Shown one piece after another: positions 1-12,088 of a DNA stretch of 64,000 bases. Where the stretch lies: NCBI GenBank assembly GCA_030686995.1, contig CM060704.1, forward strand, positions 111,854,542 through 111,918,541, given 5' to 3'. Every line of letters begins with the position of its first letter. Position 1 is the first letter of the stretch. The notes below the pieces were generated by a model that was given only the letters and a program-made list of their open reading frames with translations, was not told the DNA's origin and did not search any database. This DNA comes from Artemisia argyi. Its lineage: Eukaryota; Streptophyta; Magnoliopsida; Asterales; Asteraceae. Position numbers and translations under genes: made by a program.

Positions 1-1
1 T

Positions 2-2069
2 TTGGTTGTTTGTAGCCTCATCCTCTTTGTGGCAACTGTGTTATGTTTTTGTAAAAAGAAGAAAATTTTAGCGGCATTCAAGCGACGAATGGAGAATAAA
101 AAAGGTTTGTATGTGAAAAACTCATAATATGACCAATGTGTATTTTTCTGTTTGATGATTTGTTTTCTATGTTTGGTATAACAGATAAGATAGATGCTAA
201 TGAGCTAATGTTGAGGAAATTTCAACTCGAAGAGCTTGAAATTGCTACAAATAATTTTGCAAAAGAGTTTCTGATCGGATCAGGTGCATTTGGCAATGTG
301 TACAAAGGAACATTCGAAGGAGATATAACCCTAGCCATCAAGAGAGCACGTGATGATTCGTATACAAGCACAAAAGAATTCCGAAATGGTATAATCTAAG
401 TTAGTAACATATGAGTTATGACCATGCTTTAGTTTTGTCTCTTAACCGTTTTTTCCAATTCAAACAGAGGTGAAGTTAATCTCAAAGGTGAAGCATAGAA
501 ACCTAGTTGGTCTAGTCGGATATTGTGAAGAAACCGGTTCGTAAAACTCTATCTTATATTGATATACAGGTCTATAACTTTACATTGCAACAAAATACAA
601 ATACAGTTTTTTTTTTACTTCTTAATATGTAGGAACAAAGGGAGTGCAAATATTGGTTTATGAATACGCCTCAAATGGCTCATTGCTTGAACATATTGTG
701 GGTAAGTTTAATACATAAAACATTTTTTTAACGGTCACTAACTAATGATATCATGTTAGGATGTTAATTATCTCTAATCGGGATGGTGTTAAAAGGTAGG
801 GATCGAGAGCCCTTAACATGGAGGCAAAGAGTAAATATAGCCATCCAAGCTGCTAAAGGTAAACATGTATCTGTTATATTTTAACCAAAATTGAACCAGA
901 CCGAACTACATATAGATTAAACGCATATTTGACAATTTAAAACATGTACATGTCAAAGTACGGCGTGTTTCTTTGATGTATACCAAGATCTTATCAGTAT
1001 TTAGGTTCGTTGTATTATTTATGGTGTACAGGCATAGCTCATTTGCATGGAATTAAGCCAAGCATAATCCATCGAGACATAAAACCAAGCAATATTCTCA
1101 TTGGAGATGGGTTCGAAGCCAAAGTTTCAGATTTTGGACTAGTTAGATCCGGCCCTGTAGGGGATAATTCGTATGTTAGTAGCCAGATCAAAGGCACGCC
1201 GGGTTACCTTGATCCGGCGTATTGTACAAGTTTCCATTTGAGCCCATTTAGCGATGTTTATAGCTTCGGAGTTATTCTTTTACAACTCATTGCTGCTCGG
1301 CCTGCTGTTGATTCCAACCGGAGTCGCTCCAGTTATCACATCATCGATTGGGTAAGTTAAATTACCAAATTGTCAAAGAGGTACCTAAATAAAATCCATG
1401 TACCAACCTTAAAACCATTGGCGGAAAACTAGTTTGTTTATATGACTCAGTCTATGATTGTAGTAGCATTTCTAGATTCACTAGTTTATAGATGTCAAAA
1501 TTAATACAAAGAAAGTAAAACATTTGATAATAGACATAATAGATTATAGGATTTCCCTTTATAACATATTCTTTTTTATCTGTTTTTAGGCAAGGCCTCA
1601 TCTGGAGCGAGGTAGTGTTGAAGAAATCATAGATACAAATCTGTTAATAGAGCCATGCAACATGGATGTCTTGCTTAAAATGGGCTTATTGGGTCTAAGA
1701 TGTGTGGTCAAGGAGCCAAAACAAAGGCCAACCATGACTCAAGTATACAGAGAGTTGGAGGCGGCTCTATGGTCAGCCAATGGCTCTGTTCGTCGCCAAC
1801 GGCCGTCGCGGTCCATAGCGGCACCGGGCGGTGGTAGGTCGATGGAACTCCGAGATGGTCTAGCCACGGATCAAGATAGTTCAGTAAGTCTAGATGGTGT
1901 TGGGCTTCAAAGATTTCGAGTAGAAATGGATAGCATCTCTTTTCAAAGTACAAGCTTGAGATGTTTAGAAGCTGATAGTTTGGTTTTTCATGTGGATAGT
2001 GAGGGTAAAGCCGTAGACGAGGAGATGAGCCTTTGTATGGATGATTATTTAAGCATCCCTCGAGATTGA
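2..2069 (+). CDS. Receptor-like serine/threonine kinase, 3' part (5' end outside window)
   Basis: Seven exons can be read: 2-104, 185-388, 468-536, 633-701, 796-858, 1032-1351 and 1590-2069, all with GT..AG introns and consistent phase. The first visible exon encodes a hydrophobic membrane segment followed by a Lys/Arg-rich stop-transfer stretch, so the missing 5' part should encode an extracellular domain. The kinase domain follows: glycine loop GSGAFGNVYKG, ATP-binding Lys in LAIK (340-342), alpha-C Glu in FRNEVKLI, catalytic loop HRDIKPSN (about 1070), DFGL (about 1130) and the plant RLK motif GTPGYLDPAY. All key catalytic residues are present. The C-terminal tail of about 90 residues after the kinase is Ser-rich. 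The product is expected at the plasma membrane, phosphorylating Ser/Thr in signalling. The RLK subfamily is not assigned because the ectodomain is not visible. It is convergent with the phosphatase gene downstream. Confidence 0.9.
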
Positions 2070-2955
2070 TTCACGAATGTGTAAAGAATATGGTTTAATA
2101 ATGATTAGGGTTGCATTTTTTTTGCTTATGCACTAGCTTGGCATATAAATTACTTTCAATGTCGCACACACCATTTTTTCCGTTGCACCAAATACGTATT
2201 TGTAACCATCAAATATACATGACATGATAGTGCATCAGATGCAAATAAGTCAGGCTATTGTTGAGTTATCTCGAGCCGAATTTGGGGAGTGCTTTTATAA
2301 AGCCACAAAGAGATTGAACATATAACAAGTCAAGCTCAAACTAATATAGGGTAGACTTAAATTCTTATGTTTTCCGCGTTTATGTAATACACAAATATAA
2401 TGCAGATATAGTGTATATTCTTTAATTAACCTCGATCAAAGTCTGGCTCAATCTTATAAAGCCTACTCGATAATACAGGTTTCATCAACCTATCAAATCA
2501 ATTATGAGTTCGGCCTTAGGGGTTCTCTAGTAAACAATCGTACGATTTTTACAAAGTGAAAGGAATGCTTTGGATTTACATGCTCACAAACAAAGGACAT
2601 CCAGTTATATTTATGAAGAAAAAAATCGATAGTCGATTTAAAGGAAATTGTAAATGGTAAAAAAAAATATATCAAATTTCTACTAACAAGTTTTACAAGA
2701 TTTACACAACACAATCTTCAAAGGGTTTCTTCAAAATATCCATACCCACATTTTGAGCTCTCTCCCCCTCTATGAGGTCAACATTCTGCATTTTTTCTTT
2801 TGCTTTTCTCACTTTTCGTCTCCCACAAACAAAGTAATCTATTTTCCCAAGCTAAAAGTCTAAATTATACAGGGAATGATAATTAGAAATGGGAAAGTAC
2901 CTTTTTAATCTTAAACAGAATCTATCCAAAGTGGTACATGATCTTAGACGACGTT
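2070..2955. other. Intergenic tail-to-tail spacer
   Basis: This lies between the convergent kinase and phosphatase genes and must hold both 3' UTRs. It is AT-rich, and I see no further gene or bounded repeat. Confidence 0.6.
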
Positions 2956-5062
2956 TCATAGTGGTGTTGCCGGAGTTTTGCCTGAGAGGTTTACGCCACC
3001 ACCTCTGAGAGACAAAGTAGGGCCTTTCCATGAGCTGGCTTTACTTACCAGATTTGAGTCTAGAAACACAACTACAACTGTAATGTCATCGTGGAAATGA
3101 CGCCTTACTCCCCTGTCGATTTTCTTCAAATCTGTGTACCTCATTTCCCTTTTCTTTGCAGCTTCTTGTAAGGCGGTTTTCACCAATCTTTTCGCACTTC
3201 CCTGCAATAAAGAAACACCAAAAGTTTGTTAACTAATATGATATTGGCCTATTTGGGTCAAATTTAGAAAATGGTCATATGAGCCGTAAACATGTCAAAT
3301 ACATTGAAAGTTGCCTGAATATTAGTTTATTTTTCTTTTTGTAATGCATACAACCTACCAAATTTCTTCATTCAAAAAGATTTTATTATCATCATTGTAT
3401 TAATATAGGTTTTGTAATCATATTTAATGCATTAGCAATTTTTGTATATGTATCTAATTGCAAATGATCCGTCATACTTTGCATTTTTAGTTCAAAACAT
3501 GGACATTCTTGCTATGTGTAAAAACTTACATTACGTGGATTATTTTGTACTACATCAACAGCGTCCTGATTGCTAAGATGCTCCCAGAGACCATCTGATG
3601 CTAATATGAGAAACTGATCAGTCGATTGGATTTCGTGCATGGAAATTGCGGGATCAGCAGTCAGTATAGGGCGTTTGATAGGGTCACGGAGACGAAACTT
3701 AGCATACAACGGCTCCCTGTTAAATTCTGCCTTTTTTAAGTAAACATCACCTATAGATCTCGATATCTGCAATAAAATTCCAAACAATGAGATAACGAGC
3801 GAGAAACAATAAATAGCTAGAACGAAGAAAAGATTTTGTCACATATTTTTGTCACCGTTTGTTACCCTTATGGAGCAACAAAAGGGTTGATAACTTTCAA
3901 AACATGCATGAGTTGTACCTGTATGAGCCCCTTCACACGCCACACGTTATGTTTTAATACCACAATTTGCGGATCATCAGGATGCAAACTATGAAGCTCT
4001 TGTCTAACAGAGTCTATACTTGCATTATGTTCCACAGATAATTGGATACCTATAACCTCCCCAGTTGCTTTCACGGTTCTTCCCAAAACAGCACGCGAAT
4101 CACCAGCATTAGCAATGTAAAGCGTTCCATTACAAACAACAGCAACCAGACAACATGTTCCAACAGCAGCTAATTGTGGTTTCACCGTCCATTGTTTAGC
4201 CACAATAGATAAAAATCCCTCTTCTGTAGCATGATACGCTTTACGGATCACATCCATAGACATTGCATTTTGTTCTGTAGTAAATCCTACACATTATAAA
4301 ACCCCATTAGTATAAATTATCAATTTGTAACGAAACTTACTGGTGTGTGGGATTGCTTATTAAAACTGCATATACTTTTTGAAATGATTAAAAAAAACAT
4401 TAAAGTAACTCTGACTGGTTATTCAAAAGAATCAAAACTGCTTATTTCATCCTCGATAATCAAATAAGCCGTTATGATAAGCAATCACAAATCCCTCAAA
4501 ACTGCTTATTTATGGGGGTGTTCGGGATTGCATTTTAAACTGTTCATTTACTCTAAAAATAAGCAGATAAGCAGTTTTATTCAAGCACTTAGAGCTGCTT
4601 ATTTGCTTTTGAATTAAGTTGATGAGCACTTAAATACACAATCCAAAACACCCCTTACTGCATCAAAACAAAATAAGCAGTAACAAGCAACCATAAACAC
4701 CCCATTAAACAATGATCAACCAAAATCAGATCAATAAACTCACTTTTAAGATTCTGAAACAGATGATCATTAACATATCGCGATGTTTCAGGCCCGCCAT
4801 GACCATCATAAACTCCAACAAAGGTCCCATACGGACCGGAATCAAGAAAACTCAACGAGCCCGACTCAATCTGGCTCTGATCCTCAAGCAACATATTCGC
4901 TTGAACCACAGCCATAGAATACTCACCATTCAAATGCTTCCCAATATCTTTATACCAAAGCAGCCCCTCCTGCCTGCCAACGCCATCCGAACCGTTATGA
5001 TCATAACGGTCCGATGAAGGCAGCCAGCAGGCTTTTAAAAGCTTTATTAACTGTGATAACAT
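2956..5062 (-). CDS. Protein phosphatase 2C (clade D-like), complete
   Basis: Four coding exons on the minus strand: 5062-4744, 4286-3919, 3766-3530 and 3201-2956. They total 1170 nt, or 389 aa, and phase is kept across all junctions. Donors and acceptors are canonical, for example GTGAGT after exon 1. Metal-dependent PP2C motifs appear in order: [18 protein letters not shown] with [25 protein letters not shown], and [12 protein letters not shown]. The Asp residues that bind Mn/Mg are all present. The N-terminus, with a short ACWLPSS segment, and the overall length fit the plant clade D group, whose known members dephosphorylate plasma-membrane H+-ATPase at its C-terminal Thr. That role is transferred from the family, not shown here. 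The start is the first ATG after a leader intron. Intron 1 carries a nested MITE. Confidence 0.93.
4340..4704. mobile_element. Tourist/Harbinger-like MITE in PP2C intron 1, with a related inner copy
   Basis: The ends are imperfect inverted repeats (left CTGGTGTGTGGGATTGC; right end, reverse-complemented, TGGGGTGTTTATGGTTGC), flanked by TTA on both sides (4337-4339 and 4705-4707). A second pair of inverted ends (GGGGGTGTTCGGGATTG, and GGGGTGTTTTGGATTG from the right) bounds 4514-4654, suggesting a nested or duplicated relative. It lies wholly within the intron, so the reading frame is untouched. Confidence 0.6.
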
Positions 5063-5800
5063 CCCTCATTTCGCAACATCCAAATATGGATGTAAATCTA
5101 AACAACACCTAAATAACTAAACTCCCCCAAAGCAACAATCTTCTTAATCACTGCTCAATCATCATTAATAACACAAATATAAATAACAAGGATCCAAAAA
5201 TCTAATAAGCAAAAAGTCAACATAACTGGTCAAACCATATTTTCTTGGTCAAACATTAACAAAAAGACAATAAATCAGTCAAATGAAGAATGTTAAACAA
5301 GAATCATGCACTTAAACAAAAACCCAATAAGGAAATGCTATAAAGATCACAGCTTTATATAAAAACACAAGCATTAAATCATCAAAAAAACATATGAAAA
5401 AGTCAACTTACAGGTCAAAGTTTGCTGCTTTTTTATCTGGGCTTGAGCTACAGATTCTTATGATAAGGATCTTAAAGATTTGAGCTAAGTTATTATGTGG
5501 GTTCAGATCTATAGATCCATTAAAGTGTGCATATACATATAAATATGTGTAGTATTATTATGTTGAGAAGATGTGATGAGGAGAGAAAGTGAAAGGAAGA
5601 AGGGGAGGAAGGAGAAGGAGAAGATAAAGAAATAATTGAAAGGTTTTTGGGGTTGGAGAAGTAGGACTACTTTTCTAACAAAATCTCATCTTTTGGATCA
5701 ACACCTTGTGTTGTGTTTCTTCATTGCTTTTTCTTTGTTTTCTAGAGTTTAAGTACTATTTAATATTCAATTTTTTATATATTTTAATCATCGAGTTTTG
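5063..5800 (-). promoter_or_regulatory. PP2C leader with 5' UTR intron, pyrimidine-rich leader and probable promoter
   Basis: On the minus strand a donor (GTAAGTTGACT) abuts 5412 and an acceptor (TTGTTTAG) ends at 5098, so 5098-5411 is probably a leader intron. The transcribed strand at about 5575-5637 is a long CT tract (a Y-patch-like leader). A TATATAAA-like box lies near 5774-5782. Transcription start is not determined. Confidence 0.55.
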
Positions 5801-6596
5801 GGTATTCTCAAAAAAACTTGTTGTTACGTCTTTTGATTCACTCGTTTGTGTTGAGTGGTATGATCGTAAAGGTCGTGTCTTATTAGGTAAGATGGTTTCG
5901 GTTTAAGAATAAGTGTTTTTGTTAACACGATCTAACTCCAGTTTCTAACGTTTTAAATGAGAACAATAACTCATTAAAGGCTTGAATGTTATGGTGATTG
6001 ATGCAAACTTGATCCTGGTAAGTGGATCTTATGCATTATTGTTGATCGCTTAACCACGTAAGTGACGCTTTTAAAATCACTATTATGCAATAACGGCTAT
6101 TTCAAGTTATTGCTATTGTATGTTAAAAGAAAAGACTTAGTTGATTGTTTTGTATAAATCAAAATTTCAAAATTGAAAGTATATGATACAACTAAAACTG
6201 TATGAAATTAACATATATTTGTCAAGGGAATATATTAGCTACAATTTATTGTAGCTAACTCTCTACAATTTTGTGCTACATTCTGTGGGTCCCTGATTTA
6301 TTTTTGTGAATCCCTAAATAATTTCTTATGTGATTTTAGTGAAGGATTATAACCAATTTGCTACAATAATTATAGTCAATATGTCCTCATTTGTCAAATT
6401 GTTTTTGTTTTTGTTGACCAATTTAAAATGTTTTACTAGTAAAGAAAAGGTCACAACTCACATGTATCATCAAACTATTTTAGAAAAATAATTTGAATTA
6501 ATTATCTATATCAAGTGTAAGTAAAGTTTGACTCCACTTTGTATACATACAAATAAAATTATATTTCACTTACAGAAAAACTGAAAAAGACTTGTA
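5801..6596. other. AT-rich intergenic DNA, no gene seen
   Basis: No open reading frame with coding character and no bounded repeat recognised. It contains repeated GCTACAAT-like words near 6238-6370 that I could not resolve into an element. Confidence 0.5.
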
Positions 6597-6605
6597 TTAA
6601 AGTAA

Positions 6606-6778
6606 GGGAATAGCATTGCTGCTGTAAACAGCAGCAAAGTTAACTGCTGTATACCCTTTACACATTCTAAATGCTTCACATACAGCCCTCAAGTTTTATG
6701 ATTTTACACAATTGATCCTCCATATATACCCTAACAGCAGACAAGTTCCCTGCAGTTTACTGCAGGGATCATTTTCCC
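6606..6778. mobile_element. Mutator-type MITE, 173 bp, 9-bp TSD
   Basis: A perfect 9-bp direct repeat TTAAAGTAA flanks it (6597-6605 and 6779-6787). The ends are imperfect inverted repeats starting GGGAA, about 30 bp long. Each end holds its own palindrome: GCTGCTGTAAACAGCAGC on the left and CCTGCAGTTTACTGCAGG on the right. The 9-bp TSD is the mark of the Mutator superfamily. It has no coding capacity. Confidence 0.75.
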
Positions 6779-6923
6779 TTAAAGTAATAATAACGCCAAA
6801 AATGTTCAAATTATTATGTGAAATATGGAAAGCGATTGCTTTAGACAAAATATGCAAACTATGATGGGCAACTTTATATCCATCATCTAGTGTTGGACTC
6901 GTAGGGTAGATTTCTTCATTCTT

Positions 6924-7223
6924 AAGGGTTGTGCAAAACAAATAAAAACCAAATTGAACCGAAAAATCAAGCCGAACTGACCCTAATCGGTTCGGTTTTT
7001 GATTTTATATATTTACAATTTTCGATTTCGAATCAGCGGATCGATTCATACCAAAACTGAGAAAAGCAAACTTAAACCGTCTAAAGTGAACTGAATGACA
7101 CAAAAACAAAACCGACCGGGTCACTACGGTTCAATTCTCGGTTCTTGTTTTCCACGAAAATCAGTTTTTGATTCGGTTTAAGTTTGATCAGTTCGGTCGA
7201 TTTTGACCTGATGCTCAACCCTG
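6924..7223. mobile_element. Degenerate hAT-type MITE (AACCGAACCG family)
   Basis: It begins AGGGTTGTGCA and ends TGCTCAACCCTG, the same terminal pattern as the intact elements at 12,622 and 59,632. The interior is dense in alternating CGGTTCGG/CCGAAC words on both strands. No clean 8-bp TSD is visible, so it is old or rearranged. Confidence 0.5.
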
Positions 7224-7369
7224 TTTAAGAAGCATATATCTTCCTAAAACTTATAAATAAATAAATTATGTTAAAATCACAATTGATATTCAATTATATA
7301 ATTTTATTTAATATTAATGTTTCTGTTTTTATGAACAAAAAAAATAATCTATCTTAAAGCATGAGGTAA

Positions 7370-7500
7370 GGGTGAGCAAAATGAACCGCTATTTCGGTTC
7401 GGTCCTCGGTCCACACTTTACCTCATATTCGATCTTCGGTCCGGTTCGGTTCGATCCGGTCTTACTTGCAACCGATGATCTTCGGTCCACACTTTACCTC
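7370..7500. mobile_element. hAT-type MITE fragment
   Basis: It starts AAGGGTGAGCAAAATGAACCG and continues with CGGTTCGGTCC repeats, including a duplicated phrase (TTCGGTCCACACTTTACC twice). No matching right end was found, so it is a fragment. Confidence 0.4.
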
Positions 7501-8510
7501 ATATTCGAACTCCGTTAGTTTTGTTCGTTAAATACATTTTAAAACTAGTTAAATGGCTAAACTGCCCTCACATTCTTCTCTTTTGGTTTTTTTCTTCAAT
7601 ATATTTTTATGTTCGTATTTTGTAGGGAATATAAGTGTAAATTAATATCAATATTTTTTTTTTTTCAAAATCTAAATCTTTGGTTCATTATTTCCATTAT
7701 AAAGAGCTCGACGTGAATCATTGTTATTTTTCTAGAATTGTGGGTTTGAATAATTCATTTATGCATTCCTTTACCCTTTCTTCGGCCAATTCACTATCGG
7801 CCCGACCAGTTCACCGCTATCATCATCGGTCTACGGCAAAGATATTGCATGTTTATGAATTTGTGCCTTCGTGAGATCACGTGTGTGTTGGATGCATGGG
7901 TTTGCTTGCTTTTGATTCTTTATTTCATTTTCTTTTGTCTTAAAGCAAATTGAAATTGTTGTTTTATAAAATAGTTCATTGATTGTGTACATAATATGTT
8001 GTGAATTAGTTTGATTCATCAAACAAAATTGAAAGAAAAAAGTAGAGTTTGATGATGAAGTAGAGAAAAGACCAAAATATCCTTCCATGTGAGTTGCACA
8101 TGCAAGATTAACAGAAAATTAACGGTGATGAAACCATAGGGACTGGATCCGTAACGAATCAATGCTAAAGAATATGACCCGGTGAAAAAAAAAGTACATG
8201 AACAATATCCGTTAAATTTGACAAACCACGTGGATTATTTATGTAATTCAATCTATATTAAATAAAGATGAAAGAGAGAAAATAAGAGAGAAAAACATTA
8301 ATAACATGTTATGAAATTTGTTTTATAAAATTTATGTGAAAATAACATTTCTGGTATAAATAACTATTGCTCGTAGGTCACTATATGAATTTCACATCAA
8401 TTTTACTTCTTTACTACTTATTAACCACTTTTTTCCAATTATGTTTGTATCATCATCAATGATTATTTTTTCTAGCAAATGTATCGCCATACACAAATAC
8501 TCTGTTTTTT

Positions 8511-8555
<45 letters not shown>

Positions 8556-9215
8556 GAATACTTGTCAATGGTTAATGAAATGACAAGTTAACAATTGGGT
8601 CAAATTTATGTATAATCTCTGCTTTTAAATGATTAATAAACCTTTTGTTTACCATAACTCTAACACCACCCGTAATAATGTCGAAGACGTGTTCAAGACA
8701 TAAGGAGAATGCATCTTTTTATATTTACCGGGTCGTTGACCTTTTACAAAAAAAAAAAAAAAAAAAAAAAAAATGCATCCTCTTTGTTACGGCCACCCAA
8801 CCAAGACACGTCGTGAAGGGAAAAAAATAAATACTCGGTCTTGCGAATGACCGAGATGTGGGAGGTTTGTTGTGTGTATATTTATTGAATGGTTTTTGTG
8901 GGGTATGTTTTGGTGATGAAATTGGTTGTCTTATTACACTAAGTTAATGATGAATTTGGTTATAAAAAAGAAAGCTAATGCAATGTTAAGGTAACGGTGA
9001 TGAAGTTAATTGCATAATGATCCTATTAAAGTAGCCTTAAAGCTATACATAAATTTACCATACTGGAGTAGTTCATACTTCATAAGCTCAAACTTTCTAT
9101 ACTACCAAATATACAAAGTATTGTCATTTGTCAGGATGAAAAGTGATGTAAAACAAAAGAGTTTTACTATAAGTTTGTTGAGTGATAATTATGTATTGTT
9201 TAACTATTATTAATA
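7501..9215. other. AT-rich intergenic DNA with two A-tracts
   Basis: No gene recognised. Long homopolymer A runs occur at about 8519-8553 and 8749-8773. The second is followed by a short unique stretch, and neither is next to an identifiable retroelement 3' end. Confidence 0.5.
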
Positions 9216-9955
9216 GAGAAAATTGCAAAACTGTGACTTAAAATGACATTTATTATTTACTTAAATCTCTTTTATAACATATTGTTAAAACTATGGTTAT
9301 TTTTTTAATATTCCAATATTATAATCTTTTCACGTATAACAGAACTCTTAAACATCCTTACATCATTGTCTGCCTATTTATTTTCAATTCAATGCTTTTG
9401 GTTTTGTATGCATCGCAATTGAAATCTATTACGAAATGATTTTTACAAACCTTAAAATTTAAGAATCGAGGTTTTAAAAAAATTATATATGAGTACAATT
9501 GTTCTCAATTGAAAGAAGACTAAATTTTTAAAATTTTGATATAAATTGTTTAATAGTTTTAGTTATTACCTTGAATATATTTTTCAAGTGTGTGGATTTT
9601 TTTCAAAAGATATAAAATAGATTTTAAAATTTTGAATTTTGTAATAACTTCATAATAAATTTGAATAATAAAATCGAGAGAAATATAAGTATATAAGTAT
9701 AGGGAATATATATTACTTTAGTTAATAATGAGAGAGAAATTCATAAAATGTACTTGGGGATATAAAAGTAAAAAATAAAAATAAAAATAATAAAAATAAA
9801 ATGTTTTAACCGGAGATAGTAAACATTAATTAATTTAGTATTATTTCGTAATGCTTCGCAACTAATTCGTAATATGTCAATTTTTGTCTTGTTTTTTAAG
9901 TTATAAAATGCAAGATCTTCCATTACGCATATATTACAATATTTTACCAAAAAAA

Positions 9956-9996
<41 letters not shown>

Positions 9997-10265
9997 ACAT
10001 CAAATTAAAGATGATAAAAATACGTCTTTTAGTATAATTAATTTGATTAAAACCTATATATTTTACAGATACATGAGGATAAAAGACAATAGTTGTGTAA
10101 TTTGCACGAAAAAAATGTTTTTTGCGGCAAATAATACAATAATTCGCATATAAAGTGAGGATAATCTCGTCATTTCACAAAAGATCTTAAGTTTAGCAAT
10201 ATGTTACAAACTTTGGTCAAGTTAAAATAAATGTCATATTAGATCACACATTTGCAAATTTCCCT
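9216..10265. mobile_element. Non-autonomous element of about 1.05 kb with long terminal inverted repeats
   Basis: The left end (GAGAAAATTGCAAAACTGTG, then AAAATGACATTTATT) matches the reverse complement of the right end (GGGAAATTTGCAAATGTGTG, then TATGACATTTATT). The similarity goes on inward past a shared TAACATATTG, giving imperfect TIRs of about 90 bp. The interior is AT-rich with an A-tract at 9960-9992 and no ORF of note. The TSD is not clear; long TIRs suggest a Mutator-like element. Confidence 0.5.
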
Positions 10266-10644
10266 TTCAATAAGGCTCAAATGTATATTCATCAGTCCTT
10301 AACTGCTTTACATTGTGCCTTTTTCTTTGTGTAGACCTTTTCCTTGTTGACTATTCTGTTGTCCGTGGAGGCCAAGTCTATATAAATGACTTTGATTTAT
10401 GTTGTGCTGAAAAAAAAAATGTCTTTGATCAAAAACATTAAAGAAAATAAGATGCAGACAAGGCAAAATTAAATTTTTGTTTAATCACCTTGGGGTTTGA
10501 AGGAATTAGATGATAAATCACATCACATGCATATCCATCCACGTGCGGGTCATGTGTCCCCACGAGTGCCAAATAAATGCTGTTTTGCTTGCCAAGAAAC
10601 AGCTGGCCTTTTTTTATGCATTATAATGTAAAAATAACGAGGAT
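10266..10644. other. Intergenic DNA, no gene seen
   Basis: No bounded element or coding region recognised. Confidence 0.5.
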
Positions 10645-10647
10645 TAA

Positions 10648-10861
10648 GGGTGCGTTTGGTATGCTGGGAGGAATGACAATGGGTATGAGTTTGATAGTAC
10701 TCAACTATGAAAGTTTCATTCCCCACTCTCTAGCCATATATGGAGTATAGAAAATAATGGACTTTCATAGTCATAGTGGTGGGCCCGGTCACCCTAAACA
10801 AACACCAACTATCACTTTCATAGTGATAGTTGATTGCCAGGAATGGGTACCAAACGCACCC
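10648..10861. mobile_element. Tourist-like (PIF/Harbinger) MITE, 214 bp, TSD TAA
   Basis: Perfect 14-bp terminal inverted repeats GGGTGCGTTTGGTA / TACCAAACGCACCC are flanked by TAA on both sides (10,645-10,647 and 10,862-10,864). The subterminal sequence contains a further palindrome (AACTATCACT..AGTGATAGTT). These ends and the 3-bp TSD are typical of Tourist MITEs. Confidence 0.8.
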
Positions 10862-10999
10862 TAAATACTTGTGCATTGCAACTATGTATTGTTTGATCAA
10901 TTAAATTATTCAATTATTTTAACTTTTACACCAAAAATGTTTCTTATGTTTATATAATTCAATTATATCTGTTTTTATATAACTAAATTGTATAACGCA

Positions 11000-11002
<3 letters not shown>

Positions 11003-11080
<78 letters not shown>
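11003..11080. repeat. (TA)n microsatellite
   Basis: An uninterrupted TA run of nearly 80 bp. Confidence 0.95.
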
Positions 11081-11083
<3 letters not shown>

Positions 11084-11325
11084 TTCCCTTGGCCTTCACT
11101 GTTTTTTCTACAGTGTGCTACAGTAACGGGCCTTTGGGCCTTTTTTTTTTTTTGGGTTTGCTACAATAACCGGCTTTGGTTTTTTTCCCCGTTTGCTACA
11201 GTAACCGGGTACTAAGTCCAGCCCGTTTCATTTGTGGCCCATTTTTTTAGATTGCTCGGACCCGGGTGAGCATGCATACCTTAATATTGAAACATCCCGC
11301 GACAACGTGCGGGTTTAAAACCTTG
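11084..11325. repeat. Degenerate GCTACAGTAACCGG repeats ending in a Helitron-like hairpin
   Basis: The phrase GCTACAGTAACGGG/GCTACAATAACCGG/GCTACAGTAACCGG recurs three times between 11,116 and 11,210. A short GC-rich hairpin (CCCGC..GCGGG) near 11,297-11,314, followed by TTTAAAACCTTGT, resembles the 3' end of plant Helitrons (hairpin then CTRRT). The final tetranucleotide is not a clean CTRRT, so this is only a suggestion. Confidence 0.3.
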
Positions 11326-11347
11326 TATATATATATATATATATATA

Positions 11348-11534
11348 GAGTTAGAATCAAATAAGAAAAATAATAAAAATAAAAAAGATAAGAAGTAATC
11401 ATAACCACACATTCTAGATGCATCTACAAAAATGGATGCATCTTCATTCAAATTTTCCCTCCCAAATTAAAATGTGTGGCTAGAATTATTTCTTACCCTT
11501 CTCATTTTAATTATTCTTCTTATTGGATCTCTTT

Positions 11535-11536
<2 letters not shown>
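11348..11536. mobile_element. Micron-like MITE inside a TA microsatellite
   Basis: The ends form imperfect inverted repeats of about 60-70 bp: the left ATCAAATAAGAAAAATAA.. ..ACCACACATT matches the reverse complement of the right ATCCAATAAGAAGAATAA.. ..GCCACACATT. It is flanked on both sides directly by (TA)n (11,326-11,347 and 11,537-11,617). MITEs that target TA microsatellites are known in plants as Micron-type. Confidence 0.6.

Positions 11537-11617
<81 letters not shown>
11537..11617. repeat. (TA)n microsatellite
   Basis: A TA run of about 80 bp at the right flank of the Micron-like element. Confidence 0.95.
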
Positions 11618-11621
<4 letters not shown>

Positions 11622-11636
11622 TCTATTATCGTCTAT

Positions 11637-12088
11637 ATCACTAAAAAATTTGTAAACATTTTGACTTATTGCCGAAAATAAAATTAATTGATTTTAGAAT
11701 TTTGACCACTGATTTTATAAAATCGAATGTAAATCAAAAGTATTGCAATATGAGGCTCATTTTATTTACTACTTAAAAACTTTTTTGTAGATATATTTTT
11801 TATAAAAGAATTCCTAAATTATGACCTGTTACCAAAAAAAATAACAAGTTGATTATAAACTCTTAATCACTATTTTTTATGAAATCGTACATAATTATTT
11901 ATTCGAAATTTAAAGACCTTTTATTGATATATTTTTTTATAAGAAAATTTGCTAAACACTTATTAGATATTTGATAAATAAAATTTGTTGTATAGCAAAA
12001 AATTGTAAAAAGTAAAAGTTCAAGGTAGTTTTCTTACCTTGTTATATAAGTTTAGGGGTGTGTTTTGAATTGTTTTTGTTAAATATGT
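11637..12088. repeat. Diverged tandem repeat, left part
   Basis: AT-rich units share phrases such as TTTATAAAATC..GTA.., GATATTTGATAAATAAAATTTGTT and GGGGTGTGTTTTGAA. The same phrases recur at 22,121-22,450 on the other side of the MULE, so the MULE landed inside this repeat. Confidence 0.5.

Noticed and set aside
8519..8553. A-tract as evidence of a LINE, SINE or retrogene
   Set aside because: No coding remnant, Pol III box or TSD next to it.
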